Positions 1 through 11,790 of a stretch of 64,000 nt of DNA are shown here, in pieces; within the stretch, counting starts at the first letter, position 1, and the number at the start of each line of letters is the position of its first letter. The notes below the pieces were generated by a model, which ran no database searches, was not told the DNA's origin, and saw only the letters and a program-made list of their open reading frames with translations. Position numbers and translations under genes: made by a program. This stretch comes from Bromus sterilis (Eukaryota > Streptophyta > Magnoliopsida > Poales > Poaceae): contig OX465598.1 in NCBI GenBank assembly GCA_950022295.1, positions 303,998,001 through 304,062,000 of the forward strand, given 5' to 3'.

Positions 1-2
1 GG

Positions 3-431
3 AAGTCTACCTCAGGAACATGTCACTTCCTCGGACGTTCTCTTGTATGCTGGTCATCGAAGAAGCAGAACTGCGTCTCCCTCTCCACCGCTGAAGCTGA
101 ATACATTGCTGCTGGTGCAAGCTGCTCACAGCTTCTTTGGATGAAGCAAACCCTGAAGGACTACGGCATCAACCTGAAGAAAGTACCACTACTATGTGAC
201 AATGAGAGCGCCATCAAGATCTCTCAGAACCCAGTACAGCACTCGAGGACGAAGCATATTGAGATACGGTATCACTTTCTTCGGGATCATGTCTTGAAGG
301 AAGATATCGTCATCAGCCACGTGAAGACTGAAGATCAACTTGCTGATATATTCACTAAGCCTTTGGATGAGAAGCGATTTAGCACTCTGAGGTGTGAGCT
401 AAATATCTTAGATTCCTCAAACATCCAGTGA
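3..431 (+). CDS. Copia pol C-terminus (RNase H), 5' partial
   Basis: The frame is open from base 3 to the stop at 429-431. It encodes the last part of a Ty1/copia polyprotein: the RNase H motifs SLSTAEAEY and LLCDNESAI with the catalytic Glu and Asp visible, then HIEIRYHFLRD and the usual copia ending QLADIFTKPL. RNase H removes the RNA template during reverse transcription in the virus-like particle. RT and integrase lie outside the window to the left. No break is seen in this piece. The annotated stretch lacks a true start because the ORF enters from the left edge; the internal ATG at 141 is not the start. Confidence 0.9.
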   Translation, partial: KSTSGTCHFLGRSLVCWSSKKQNCVSLSTAEAEYIAAGASCSQLLWMKQTLKDYGINLKKVPLLCDNESAIKISQNPVQHSRTKHIEIRYHFLRDHVLKEDIVISHVKTEDQLADIFTKPLDEKRFSTLRCELNILDSSNIQ

Positions 432-1441
432 ATGGACACACATCCTAACGCTTAAACAATATTGAAGAATCCTGATGCACAACACACGATGCGTCGCACT
501 CCTCAACTCATGAGGAACTACCTTGCTATGTGTGAAGAAATTAACGTGGAATTGACTCAAGATCCATACGACAATTGTATGGTATCAAGTGTCTCATTCC
601 CTATAAGGTGGGTAGCGCCACCGCCCAAACACCTCAGGATTGGGTGATCCTCAACTACCTCAGGATTTGATGTTATTGATCTTCCTCAAGATTCGAAGTC
701 TTCATTTCTGATGATTATCGTGTTTGTCCTCAACAGCGTTCACCTATAGTTATTGATCTTCAGTTTTTGCTTCTTCAACTAGGTGAACGTGATCGGACCC
801 ATCTCTCTGTGCTCACTTATCTAATCTGTCTATCTCATATGCGTTCATCAGGAAATTATATTCCTCTGACATGAGACCTGTCATCATCATTTTCCTGAGA
901 CCATTTGTCTTTGTCTTCAGCCATTATCCTCAATGTCCTCAAATGACGGATTTTCTGTTACAACTGTCTTCAATTTGTTGCGATTTTACCGCATGTCGTA
1001 ATTATCCACTATCACGATATTCACTGAGGATCCCAACAATCAGGGGATCTCTCGTCCACAAATTTCGCAACCTCTTCAGCTCCCACCCCTCTATAAATAG
1101 CTCTCTTCCCTCCCCCCCGGTCATTTACCCCCCAACGCCTCCCTCACTCTCGCATTGCCGCCCTTGAGCTCCTCACGCTCGAGCGCTAACATCGCCGGAG
1201 TTCGCCGTCGCCGGGGACGAAGACACATTGTTCCTCAGCATTCGCCTCCAGTCTGGTATGCTTATTCCTTAGTGGTTTCTTCCTCAGCACAACATTCCTC
1301 AGTACTGTTCATCCTCCACTGTGCTGCTAGCTCACTGAAACCTGTACCTATGCCTCAATCCTTTGTTTTACTCAACCTATTCCTCATGAACGCATATAAC
1401 CGTACCCCACTTCCCTCGCAACTTAATTCTGTCACAGGTAC
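432..1441 (+). other. Spacer between copia pol and env-like ORF
   Basis: No gene is supported here. The stretch is rich in CCTCA and TTCATC words, contains a TATA-like box near 1091 and then a C-rich leader with splice-like signals. It looks like the promoter and leader of the downstream env-like ORF. The short ORFs at 462-647, 871-1167 and 1155-1529 show no recognisable motif. Confidence 0.5.
1091..1100 (+). promoter_or_regulatory. Candidate internal TATA box before env-like ORF
   Basis: CTATAAATAG stands about 340 bases before the first good ATG of the env-like ORF, in the same local context (C-rich after the box) as the LTR TATA box at 6236. It could drive a separate transcript for the env-like gene. 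Promoter activity is inferred only. Confidence 0.45.
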
Positions 1442-4400
1442 ATGTCTGCTGAGGAATCGCATGGTTCTCATAGTCTCACTTCATTTGCAGCTCAGCTCGA
1501 ACGTACAATTCCTCAGTCTCCTCAGCTGAAGAAAATGGCTCCTCGACGTAAAATCACTGATACCGCAAAAGACCTGCCCCTAAAGCTATATGAAAAGCTG
1601 AAGACTCCCGAAAGAGAAACCGGTGAACAACGTAAGAAACGGGTTCAGAAAATCACAAGAGAATGGGCCAAGCGTTGGGTGGCCTACCAATGGCTGAATC
1701 CTCAACATGAGGAAATGTTCGCAGTCAATCCGCCCCTGAAGACCTTGGGTATCAAGGCTCGACCTCCACCAGCTCCTGGTGTTGTTCCTGATCCAACCAC
1801 ACTGCGCAGACCTGAAGACTTTCCTGCGGCATATGAGCTTTACCTCAAACGCTCTCGCAGCCGTGTCAAAAATCTGGTCCGTGACATGACTGCTTCAATA
1901 CAAATTCCTCCTCAAGACCAGTCTCAACCTAGACAACAACCTCCGCCTCAGCACCACAAAAAGGCTCCGGGCATGAAAACTTTCTCTAAGACCTCAACTA
2001 AGCCTCAAGTTGTTGGCTCCTCATGTCAACGAACAGATGGTGCTGCCCCCTCTTCAAGAATACGCACTGATGAATCTGGTGCTCCTGAGGCCTCAACCAC
2101 AATGCCTCAGCATCACCTGAAGACCAAAACTGTTCTTCAACGGGGCCCTCGTCCTTCACCAAAGAAAACTTCTATGCGTGGCGCCATCCATCATACTCCT
2201 CAATCTTCTGATGATGAAGATGAATTTGAGGATCTGGCCGGCTTCGTCGCCACTGAAGCTGATAAGATTTAATACGTGCGTGCTGCGGCCAGACGCAAAG
2301 CTGAAGCAACGGGTTCAGAAATCCCGCTTCTCCTTGATCCCAAGAAGATCTTGGAGTACATTTAAATTTGGTCTGTTAAGCCTGACACTCCTCTTGATGA
2401 TTTGGACATTCCGAAAGACATCATGTTCTATGTTCAACAGTTCCTCATAAATGAGATTCATCAACGTGATCTTCAGAAACAGTTGAAGGCCAAACTGAAG
2501 AGAGTCCACAGTGACTTCAAGAAGAAACCTATCACTGAAGTTACTCCTCAGGAGTTTACTGAGCATCAATGCGAAGTTCAACGTCTCAACATTGAGTTCG
2601 CTGCCAATCGTGCTTATATTGGTCAATCCTAGGAACGGATCTCACAACAGATGACCAAGTTGATGAAGCTTCGACAGCCTGCTGATGCCTCTGCCAAAAG
2701 CCTCAAGCGCACGCCTGAAGCACAACCCTCAACCCCACCTGCTGCAAAGAAGCCTGCTGTTGAGGATCCCATTGATGCTACACCCCTTTCCTCAGCTCCT
2801 CCTACAACACAGCCCGCTGATACCACCACTCATATCACTGCTGCCTCAACTCCACCTCAAAATCCTCAGCGCAGCTTAATTGTCTTCACTCCACCCCCTG
2901 CTGCAACACCCTTTGTTCCAACTCCTCCGTCCCCACCGCCACCAGTTATCACTGAGGTTGAAGACATGGACGTTGATATTATGGATGATGGAACTCCTCG
3001 CATTTATGATGAGGACTATGAGCTGACAAACTCACCCACTCATACTGTCCTCTCACCTGAACCTCACTCCAACACAGTGACCGAGGTGCTTCCTGACACT
3101 TCTCTGCAGTCTGAAGCCTCTGTTGGTGCATCGTCCTCAGCGTCTGATGCTGATGACCCCGAAGCCTCTTCTGCTCCAACAAATTCTGCTACTAATACTG
3201 ATGCAGCTGACACTACAACTGCTGATCCTCAGCCAGCCCCACCTGCTGCTGAAACTGAAGCTGAAGCCGACCAAAGCACAACTGCCCCTCCTGAAGCAGA
3301 AACCAGTACAAATGCTGAAGCCTCGAAGGATGGCTCTGAAGACAAACAGGCCACATCACCTCGTCTCCCTAAGGACATTAACACATCTGTGCCTGATGCA
3401 TCTGCAGCGACTCCGCCTCATCCTCAAGATACTCTTCATATTGAAGTGCCTCAAGTGCCTACCCCACCTCAAGGCCCAGTTCAAGCTCGGTCCTTGTGTC
3501 CAAAGCAGAAGCGACCATTCTTCCGTGACCTTGAAGCTGATGATACTCCAAGCTTTGATGCTACTGATTTCTTCAACGCCATGAGTTTCTTTCAAGAGGG
3601 GATTCAAAATCCGTATCACTCTGCTCCACCTCGCAAGCTGCTGAGGTTCTGGACTGCCACTCAGAAGAACTACTATGCTTCAGTGCTCTACAAGCAAAAC
3701 AAACTGTTTCCTCACAAGCACATTCCTCTGATGGATATGGAAGCTCTTCCCTGCTTCAACAATGTGCTTCAGGATCTGCATCATGCCAAGCTGCTTCAAT
3801 TCTGCTCTGAATGCATACACTGGAATGAAGAGCTTGTGCTTCAGTTTTGTGCCACTTTGTATGTTTCAGGAAATCCTCTAGATATCAACACCTGGACCCT
3901 CGAGTGGATGACTAAGCATCATCACTACACCATCACTGTTCCTGACGCAATTGAGATACTTGAGTTGCCTCAGTGCACTTCCCCTGCGGCCTGCTCCTAT
4001 GGGTCTCAGATTCTTCGCGATGACCTGATGAACATGCTCATGAAGCCTCAGGCCCCTGAAGCCCCAGCTCGCACAACGTTTCCAGTCTCTGAGCTTCAGT
4101 ATCTGCCGAGTACATTGTATCGGATTCTGGCGAAAACCTTCTGCCCCATCAAAGGCTATGAATCCTCAGCTGAAGAAGTTGTTGGCGTCATGAAGAACAT
4201 CCTTCACAACCTCTGCATGTCTGGGCCAATCAACGTCCCTGACTTCTTCTTCAGAACTCTTGCTGATGCTGCACAGAATCCACACATCCTGAAGCCATAC
4301 GCGCCATGGATCATGAAGCTCATCCGCGCAGTCACAAGAATTGAGTATCAACCTGATCACCCGAATCACAGGACCTATCTGCCACCTGTCTAAGTGCTTC

Positions 4401-4951
4401 AGCATACAATTTCCACAAATGACAAAGGCAAATGCCTCTTTTATGAAGAAGTTCTCCCGACCAATTCCCTCGCTGGAAATATTCGTCATCCTCAGTCTCG
4501 CACAACTGATGAAACCCGCACTCATGCTTCAACTGAGGATACAACTCAGGCTCGAGTGATGACTGATCGAGAGCTTCTGATTAGCCTTCATCAGAAAGTT
4601 GACAGAAATCATGACTGGGTAAAGCGTCAGTTTTCTGAGATCCTCAGCTATATGGCTCAGACACATTCTTCAGTGAAGAAAGTACATCAGTATACTCATC
4701 ATACATATCAACATCTTGATGCCTTGATGAAAGAAGTACTCACTCCTGAAGACATTGCACAGTTGGATCTTCAAAAGCCTCCGATTCCGGCGATCAAACC
4801 CCCGAGGCAATTCAGACGCTGCACGACTCCTCCTCCGGCCATGGACTCTTATTCCTCAAACCAGGAGATGACTGCTGAAGAAGCTGAAGACACTGCTGCC
4901 TGCCCTCACACTGCAACGGACTGCCTCAGGCGTGACTCACCTCAGACTTGA
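1442..4951 (+). pseudogene. Broken Sirevirus env-like ORF
   Basis: One reading frame runs from ATG 1442 to the stop at 4949 (about 1170 codons) but is cut by in-frame stops at 2270 (TAA), 2363 (TAA), 2630 (TAG) and 4391 (TAA). The product would begin with a basic part, pass through a long Pro/Thr/Ala/Glu-rich, low-complexity acidic middle (about residues 410-680), a better conserved folded-looking part (about 690-980, Trp/His/Cys-rich), and a helical Gln/His-rich tail. Its place after pol and before the polypurine tract is that of the env-like gene of Sireviruses; the function of those proteins is unproven. I see no clear signal peptide or fusion peptide. The break pattern (four stops, no frameshift) suggests decay mainly by substitution. 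Confidence 0.65.
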
Positions 4952-5471
4952 AACATCTTCTAAGGGGCTTTTGCTTCAGTTTTTCCCTTTTTGTTCATTT
5001 TATGACAAAGGGGGAGAAATCTGTTAGTCTTCAAGCGGGTTTTAGTTATGGGGTTCTTCAGTTACAACTCTTGTTCTTCATATTTTTTTTGTAACGAGTT
5101 GTAAGCTGTAATTTTGGTGTTTGCCTGATACTATTCCTCAGTTACCTCATGCTATTTCCTCACGTTTATCATATATGCATGTGATTATCTCTGCAAACAT
5201 CTCTATCAGTGCGTTGTTTAATTCCTCAAACACTTCATAACATGCACTCCCAAAAAAAATGCCTGGATATAGGGGGAGCTCCTCATATACCTCAAAATGC
5301 TTTAGATATTAAACATTCTTCAACTTATATGCATACCCTCAGGGGGAGCTTCACTATATTCAGCTTAATGTTAAAAATGTTCTTCAAAGTTTTTCTTCTT
5401 CTTCAAACTCATAATTTTATCCCCGTTGAAGCTTAACCTGATTGTCATCAAATCACCAAAAAGGGGGAGAT
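4952..5471 (+). promoter_or_regulatory. Repeated polypurine tracts before LTR
   Basis: Four AGGGGGAG-type tracts occur: 5008-5018, 5271-5279, 5341-5349 and 5458-5470. The last directly abuts the LTR and is the likely plus-strand primer. Multiple polypurine copies upstream of the 3' LTR are a described feature of Sireviruses. No ORF of note lies between them. Confidence 0.75.
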
Positions 5472-7005
5472 TGTAAGTGCATCAAGTGCCCTCCCCTTGA
5501 GGTTTTGGAGTTTGATGACAAAACGGTTAAGGGACTGATGTGTTTGTGAGTATTCACAGGAGAACAGTCCCTGATGAGGTGTTTAACCACCAATGTAGAC
5601 CCCCCCAAAATGTTGAGGAACATTGGAGAAATCGGTGTGTTTCCTGAAGAATGAAGTTGCGCGGAATCCTGAGGAAGTAGGATCCTGAAGCGTTCGGTTG
5701 AAGCTGAAGCTGAAGACGATCCTGAGGAAGTTCGCGCTGAAGACGAAGTTGAAGCGTAGTCTTCGCTAAGACTTTTTATACTTCTTGAGTCATAGGAAAA
5801 CACCGCACTGTTGGAGGGGTTGAAGAAAACGAGTTCCGAAGGTCCGAGGAAGTGCTCAGTTAGGAATCCTGAAGAAAAACCCTGAGGAAATCTCCTGCAG
5901 TAGAAGTTCAGTTCCTCGGGTGTCTGAGACGTTGTTCTTCAGGACACTGAGGAATTTGTCTTCGGTTGAGGAGTCTGGAGACTGCGAGTGCAGTTCTCCT
6001 GAAGAGAGTGAGATCTCCTGCAGTAGAAGTTCAGCCCTCATGTGTCTGAGACGTTGTTCTTCAGGACACTGAGGTAACTAACTTCGGTTGAGGAGTCTGG
6101 AGAGAGAATACTTTGACCGTGCCACGTGTTGCGTGGTGAGAGGCTAGAACCTGTCTAGCAACGGTCTGTTCCGAGGGCATGAGAGTAATTGCATGCATGG
6201 GCATTTATGTCCATTCACCTCGGGTTGCTCCGCGGCTATAAATAGCCAACCCCAGCCCCATTTGTGGGTTGGATGCTCCAAGAGGAAAACTGACACTTGT
6301 CATTTGAGAGAAACCCACCTCTGAGGAAACTGAAGAACCTTTGTGAGGAAAACCACCAGCCTGAGTAGTTGAGCATTTCTGAGGAAGTCGGTTCGAGTGA
6401 TCCGAAGCTTTTTAATCTTGAAGACTGTGATCTTCCAGCCGGTGTAGTAGTCTTCAGTCTGAGGAAGTCAAGATGCAATTGTGACTTCCCGGAGTGACTG
6501 AGTCTGTGAAGGTTTCGGGAGTCTACCTTGAAGACTCACCTGAGTTATTGGACGGAGTCTGAGGACTTTAGTTCAAGGAGAACAAGGTGAAGACTATGTC
6601 TTCTGAGTTGAATCTCAGCCTCTCCAACCAGACGTAGAGTTGTCACAGCAACTTGAACTGGTCTACCAAACCAATGTCTTCAATTACTGGTGACATCTCT
6701 TCAATCTCTTAAGCTTCAGTATTATGTCTTCAGTATCTATGGTGACTTCCTGTGCTTCAGCTCTCCCTCTGCTATTTATCTTCATACTATGGATCTGAAG
6801 CACTTCTGCTTATCTGAATTGATTTATTTCGGTTGCATTATGATGTGCTGTCCTAATGATTACATTCTGCAAAGTTTTATTTCTTCATGATTTTGGTTAC
6901 TTCTTCAGCTTCATGATTGCTTCAGTCCCGAAGAAAAGCAAAATCCTATAGTAAATTTGAAAATCTCCCATTCACCCCCCCTCTGGTCGATATATTGCAC
7001 TTTCA
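5472..7005 (+). repeat. Sirevirus-like LTR (complete)
   Basis: Starts TGTAAGTGCATC right after the polypurine tract and ends ..GCACTTTCA two bases before the primer site, so both limits are defined by function; length 1534. It contains a TATA box at 6236 and is very rich in TGAGG and TGAAG words. The last 173 bases recur at 7514-7686 with only about three differences. Confidence 0.85.
6236..6244 (+). promoter_or_regulatory. LTR TATA box
   Basis: CTATAAATA in a locally GC-rich setting within the LTR, about 770 bases before the LTR end. It is the most likely core promoter for the genomic RNA. Confidence 0.6.
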
Positions 7006-7007
7006 AT

Positions 7008-7020
7008 TGGTATCAGAGCA
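7008..7020 (+). promoter_or_regulatory. Primer binding site, initiator tRNA-Met
   Basis: TGGTATCAGAGCA lies two bases after the LTR end and matches the 3' end complement of initiator tRNA-Met, the usual minus-strand primer of plant copia elements. Confidence 0.9.
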
Positions 7021-7071
7021 AGGTACTCCCTTGTTCTGTGTGATTCGGTTTAACCACCTGGAGTTTTAGTT

Positions 7072-7524
7072 ATGTCGACCTCAGGTACAATGAGCGTTGC
7101 CTCAAACTGCCCCATCTTCGATGGAACTGACTACCCATACTGGAAGAACAAGATGAGGATGCATCTTGAAGCCATTGACAAGGATCTGTGGGACATTGTT
7201 GATCAAGGCATCCCTGAAGCAAATCTGATGACTGCTCCTGATGTAGTCAAGAAAAACTGGCAGCTTGATGCAAAAGCTCGAAGCATCATTGGTGGTCATC
7301 TCAATAAGGCTCAGTTCAACCGTATCAGTGGTCTGGATACTGCAAAGAAAATATGGACGAGACTGTCTAAAGTTAATGAAGGAGTCTCAGCTCAGCGAGA
7401 CTCACGAATTGATACACTCCGCAGTCTCTTCAATCGGTTCAAGAGGCTAGATAATGAGCACGTACAACAAACCTTTGACAGACTCACTGACATATCCAAT
7501 GAACTTCAGGCTCTTGCATTATGA
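7072..7524 (+). pseudogene. Copia gag, N-terminal part only
   Basis: About 147 codons of a copia gag: PIFDGTDYPYWKNKMRMHL, then NWQLDAKARSIIGGHL and VQQTFDRLTDISNELQAL. This is the N-terminal part of the UBN2/gag capsid domain; the rest of gag, its zinc knuckle and all of pol are missing. The frame runs into LTR-end sequence at about 7514-7520 and stops at 7522. The join has a short shared run (TTGCAT), which suggests a deletion between gag and the 3' LTR by microhomology. Confidence 0.85.
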
Positions 7525-7686
7525 TGTGCTGTCCTAATGATTACATTCTGCAAAGTTTTATTTCTTCATGATTTTGGTTACTTCTTCAGCTTCATGATTG
7601 CTTCAGTCCTGAAGAAAACCAAAATCCTGTAGTAAATTTGAAAATCTCCCATTCACCCCCCCTCTGGTCGATATATTGCACTTTCA
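7514..7686 (+). repeat. Truncated second LTR end
   Basis: Repeats 6833-7005 at a constant offset of 681 with about three base differences, ending ..CACTTTCA at 7686. It is the right-hand end of the recombined copia insertion. The target duplicate should be the five bases after 7686, but its partner is outside the window. Confidence 0.85.
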
Positions 7687-8942
7687 GCTTTGGTCTTGAC
7701 AACATGCATGTTTTCTCAAGTAGCGACATAGCCAAAACCTTTATGTTATTATGCTTGAAGTGTTATGTTGACAAGGAAGACAACTTGATGTGTTATGCTT
7801 ACCTTATTGTTTATGCCTTATATGTTTTGCATCTAAATTAGCATCAACTGTCTATTCTCTCAAAGCCTTTGCTAGCCAAACTCTTTGCCAAGTAGATTTC
7901 TGCTTGTGCATCCATACCCTGAAACCTTTACCTTCCATGTGAGTCCACCATACCTTCCTATTCGTGGTATTCCCCTACCACTCCTATAAGTATAGAATTT
8001 ATGTGTTATCCTTAAATGTTCAAAATCTTCTGTTTTGTGCCTCTTGTTTAGCTCATGAGGAAGTAGTAGGTAATTCATGATCTTCTTAAGTTGGACAAGT
8101 TTTACACCGGGATTGCATGTCTAATCTGCAAACCCTTAATACGAGGAGGAACTGGCATGGGTGCGCCCAGCTCGAAAGATAATATAACAAACAAACCCTC
8201 CTTCACGCTGGTCTATGAGAAATCAGAAACTTTGGCAGTGATAAACAAAGGAGATTAAGGGGATGTGATCGTCCTCACTTGGGAGCCGTTCCTAGAAACT
8301 TGTCCATCTTTAGAAGTAATTGAGCTATCTATTAGCATTCGTTGACAAACTATGCACCGTCCCAAAATCAATTTTTATTCTGTTTGATTTAAGGATAGCA
8401 CATAAGTTTTCCCTGCTTGCCCTTAACAAGGCCTTTCTTCCACCTTTATGTTGAGTCAGTCTTCCCACTTCCTTCTTTTCCCTAAGAGAACAGACATTTG
8501 ATGTTTATGAGGATTCATCCATATAGAGTTGCATTAAGTTTTGCCATGCCATATCCTTGTTGACATTATCCTTTGATAAGTAAGTTGTTTGCGAAAGCTT
8601 TTGCCTAGCGAGCATCTTCCTTTGTATTAGCATTTGCACTTCATGACTATTAACATCTTCTTTCAAAAGATTCAAATTGTTTTTAATAGTCCTTTGACCA
8701 AGGTTATGTTTGCCATAATTTGATGAGTTTCCTCAGCCCTACTTTTGGTTATAATTGTTATTACTTTCTCATAAGGGCCTTATGAGTTGAGGTTGCTGTT
8801 GAGAATGCTTGAGTTTGATGAAGGAACCTTGATGCTTCTTGTCCGTATTTTATTTATCGACACTTCACTCTCTAAACTTGTGGACAGGTTTACCGAGCTC
8901 AGTATTCGCTTGGGGACAAGCGAGGTCTAAGCTTGGGGGAGT
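7687..8942 (+). mobile_element. Gypsy 3' internal region
   Basis: AT-rich non-coding sequence that ends in the polypurine tract AAGCTTGGGGGAG (8929-8941) next to an LTR. It has the same style as 19115-20960: TTAGCGACATAG-type words, a GTGAGTCCACCATACCT-like box and long pyrimidine runs. No ORF longer than 70 codons makes sense. It is the host into which the copia element inserted. Confidence 0.7.
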
Positions 8943-10469
8943 TGATGCGTCCAAAATGCATCACTATTTTATATAGTAATTCTTTCTTATTCATTGATAT
9001 ATTTCATGATATGATGCTATTCTTATGTTGTTTTGGCTTATTTTACACAGTTTGCAACTTTCCGGTGCCGAAGCAGCAGACGCAGGATTCAGCGGTAAAA
9101 AGTGGACGCTGAGTTGCTGAAGAAGAACACCTCCAAATTACCTGAAAATCGACGAAGGCTGTTTTCCAGAAGGATAACGAAGGCAAGAAAAAGAGCAACC
9201 AGAGGGGGACACACGGTGTCCAGGCGGCCACCTGGCGCGGCCCCACCCCTGGCCGCGCCGGGAGGGCGCCTGGGCCCCCTGGAGCTCTCCCGGCTCCCCC
9301 TCTGGACTATATACCCCCCTGTCGTCCAAAAACCCTAAAAATAAGAGAGTTTCCGGAGTTCCGCCGCCGCTCCGTGGCGGAAACCTACAGAGAAGAAAGA
9401 CCATCTCTGTCGGGCAGATTCCCCCGGGGTGACCACCTCCCGTAAGGGGAGATCGTCGCCATCGTCATCGTCGTCATCACCATCGTCACGGGCATCATCG
9501 AGATCATCATCAACATCATCCCCATCATCAGCACCATCTCCACCTCCATCCAATCTTATCTCACAATTGCAACTCGTGTTGTAATCCGTACTATCTATCC
9601 TGTCTACTTTATCGGTGTTGATTACTACTTTGTGGTGAATGCTATTGAGTTTTGTGGGAGAAATATTATTGTGTTCAGATTGTTTATCATCTATTTATCC
9701 CCACTGATCATGATCTCTTTTATGTCTTGTGAGTAGTTACTTTAGTTCTTGAGGACATGGGAGAAGTCTAGTTGTTAGTAGTCATATGATGTTGAAGTAA
9801 TATGTGTTGGTTGATATTTAAGTTGTGTTGTTATTTTCCTAGTGGTGTTGTGTGAGTCAAACACTCAACACTTCGCCTTATCAAGGACCTAGGGGAATAC
9901 ATTGTGTACAAAGAATGCTTACGGTGGGTTGCCGGAGTGACAGAAACCTGAACCCCAGTTCGCACGCTTTTGCACAAGGGAACAATGGATCACCGATCGT
10001 ATTGCTATGGTTAGGCTTTTGCCTTAATTACTATCTTGTATTTGCGGATGCTTGCAAGGTGTTTAATCATAAGAGTACACTTATCTTAGTCTAGAGGGTG
10101 TACTAGCATAGATCCACCCACTCAACACTTATCAACACAACACATAGTACCGATACGGAGTATGGCGAAAGCACATGACTACTTCTCCCGTGTGTCCTCA
10201 AGAACACTTTAGCCTTTATATGTTCAGTTGCTAGGCCTCTCCTTTTCTCACAAAGGATTGGGACACTCTTTACTCTCCAGTATCTTTTACTTTTCTCGCT
10301 TTTTACTATCCTGTTACTTATACCAAGAAAACCCCTAAAAAGTTATCTTTCAGTGCTTGCATTTATCTCCTTACCAAAGTCACTTGCTATTACCTTCTGC
10401 TCCTCGTTGGGTTCGACACTCTTACTTATCAAAAACACTCCAATCGATCCCTTACGTTGTGGATCATCA
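8943..10469 (+). repeat. 3' LTR of the gypsy element
   Basis: Starts TGATGCGTCCAAAATGCATC directly after the polypurine tract and ends ..GTGGATCATCA at 10469, after which MULE sequence follows; length 1527. A CGC-rich promoter-like part lies at about 9180-9310 and an ATC/CAT trinucleotide run at 9455-9545, which creates an artefactual Asp-rich ORF on the minus strand. The next bases GCGAG may be one target duplicate; the 5' LTR is outside the window. Confidence 0.75.
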
Positions 10470-10477
10470 GCGAGTCG

Positions 10478-11790
10478 TTTTGGTCATACGGAACGCTGAG
10501 CACTCGTCTTGCAAATATTGGTGTATCTTTGTTAGCTGAGAGGTTCAAAGGATCACAAACTATGATTGTCCCGTATAACCTATGTGTAAGCGTTTTCATT
10601 AATTATATCACACACCTCCCCTCGCCTATTTTTATTGTGCTTATTTTCAGCGGCCACATTAACTTTCTTTGTTTTGTATTTTTGACAGAATTCAGTTTGG
10701 AACGGCGGTTCCACAAACAGGGCTTTGAAAAAGATGTTTTCTTCAAGTGCAGAGGAACGTGTGGACAAGAAAAATTTGGTATTGCATCATTTTGCTATTT
10801 CTAGTCATTTTTAGATGTAGTTTCTTTTTTTCCTTTTTCTCATCCGGTTTGTTCTATTCACTTTTTTAATCAGATTATGTTCGCAACATTTGATCCTCCT
10901 CCTGCATCAATGAAGGATGCGATTGGCCACTACTGCTTGGTTACTTTGAACCTGTCTGCAAAGCGATTTGAGTTTCTTGACTCAATAAACGGCCCTGAAA
11001 GTGAACATGGAAGCACTATATTTAGGAAAATGGTTAAGAACATCTAAAAAGTCTGGAAAGAGGGCAGCGCAAGTTGTGATGAGCCGTTGAACCCTCCCAC
11101 GCTCGACGACTTTGTGTTGAGTCATGTCAACGTTCCACAGCAGGGAAATGGGTTCGCACTTGTTCTTCTATATTTTTTCTTCTTTGTATATTTTTGTGTG
11201 TATAGTGTACTTCATTGTTTTTACTGAACCCAGAAGCATTTCTCCCATTCGAGCAAAGTGCATTAACAATGTGTCATTAGTTGTTCCTCCTTGCTATTGG
11301 GGGTTTTATTTTTTGTATAGTGAGATTCATTGTTTTACTATATTAGTATCACTTATTCCTTTTGAGAGAAATTCATTACAACCAGTGTGTTATAAGTTGT
11401 TTCTATGTTCATTTGTTTCCATTGTATATCGAGCTGAACTTCTTTACTAAATTAGTACCACATTTCCCCCTACTTTCTTTAGAACTGCATCAGCAGCATT
11501 GCGTTGTTAGATGTTATCTGTTTTTTGGCTTTTCGGATAGCGAACTGCATCGGGTTTACTAGTATCAGAAGCAATTAGTTCTTGAGTGAACTACATTTAA
11601 TAATGTGTTTTTTTACAGGCATGATTGTGAATTTTTCATGTTCCAATTCATGCAGAGCTAGGATGGTGAAGCTGTTTCTAAGTTTGGCAGAGAGCACATT
11701 GGCTACATCCGGAAGGCAATGCTCTACAGTTGGCTGACATCTTCGTATTGCTGTCTGGACTTGACATCCCTTTTAATTTTTGAAGAAGGT
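10478..11790 (+). pseudogene. Decayed Ulp1/C48-like gene (first copy)
   Basis: Exon-like pieces at about 10478-10575, 10692-10780, 10876-11148 and 11619-11790 are bounded by AG/GT signals. The third holds GHYCLVTLNL and FEFLDSI, where His 10928-10930 and Asp 10979-10981 fit the Ulp1 catalytic pair. The fourth, joined by a GT-AG intron (11149-11618), reads NGHDCEFFMFQF, giving the catalytic Cys at 11626. Stops at 11045 (TAA) and 11659 (TAG) break the frame. Ulp1-type enzymes cut SUMO from proteins; this copy is probably dead. It stands directly before the open copy, so a tandem duplication inside the element is likely. Confidence 0.7.

Larger units (their letters stand above)
1..7686 (+). mobile_element. 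Sirevirus-like Ty1/copia retrotransposon, 5' part outside window
   Basis: Order of parts: end of pol (RNase H), a long env-like ORF, repeated polypurine tracts, an LTR, a TGGTATCAGAGC primer site, partial gag, and a truncated second LTR end. An extra ORF after pol, several AGGGGGAG tracts and an initiator-Met primer site together are typical of the Sirevirus branch of copia; the barley/wheat Maximus group is the likely relative, but this is inference. The LTR-gag-LTR arrangement at the right means this is not a simple insertion but a recombined tandem form. The sequence after 7686 continues a gypsy internal region, so the element is nested in that gypsy copy. Confidence 0.8.

Noticed and set aside
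9335..9553. Asp-rich minus-strand ORF
   Set aside because: Produced by the ATC/CAT trinucleotide run in a gypsy LTR.
8943..10469. The LTR at 8943-10469 and the LTR at 12966-14350 as a pair of one element
   Set aside because: Their sequences differ from the first bases on, and the second has its own partner and target duplicate.
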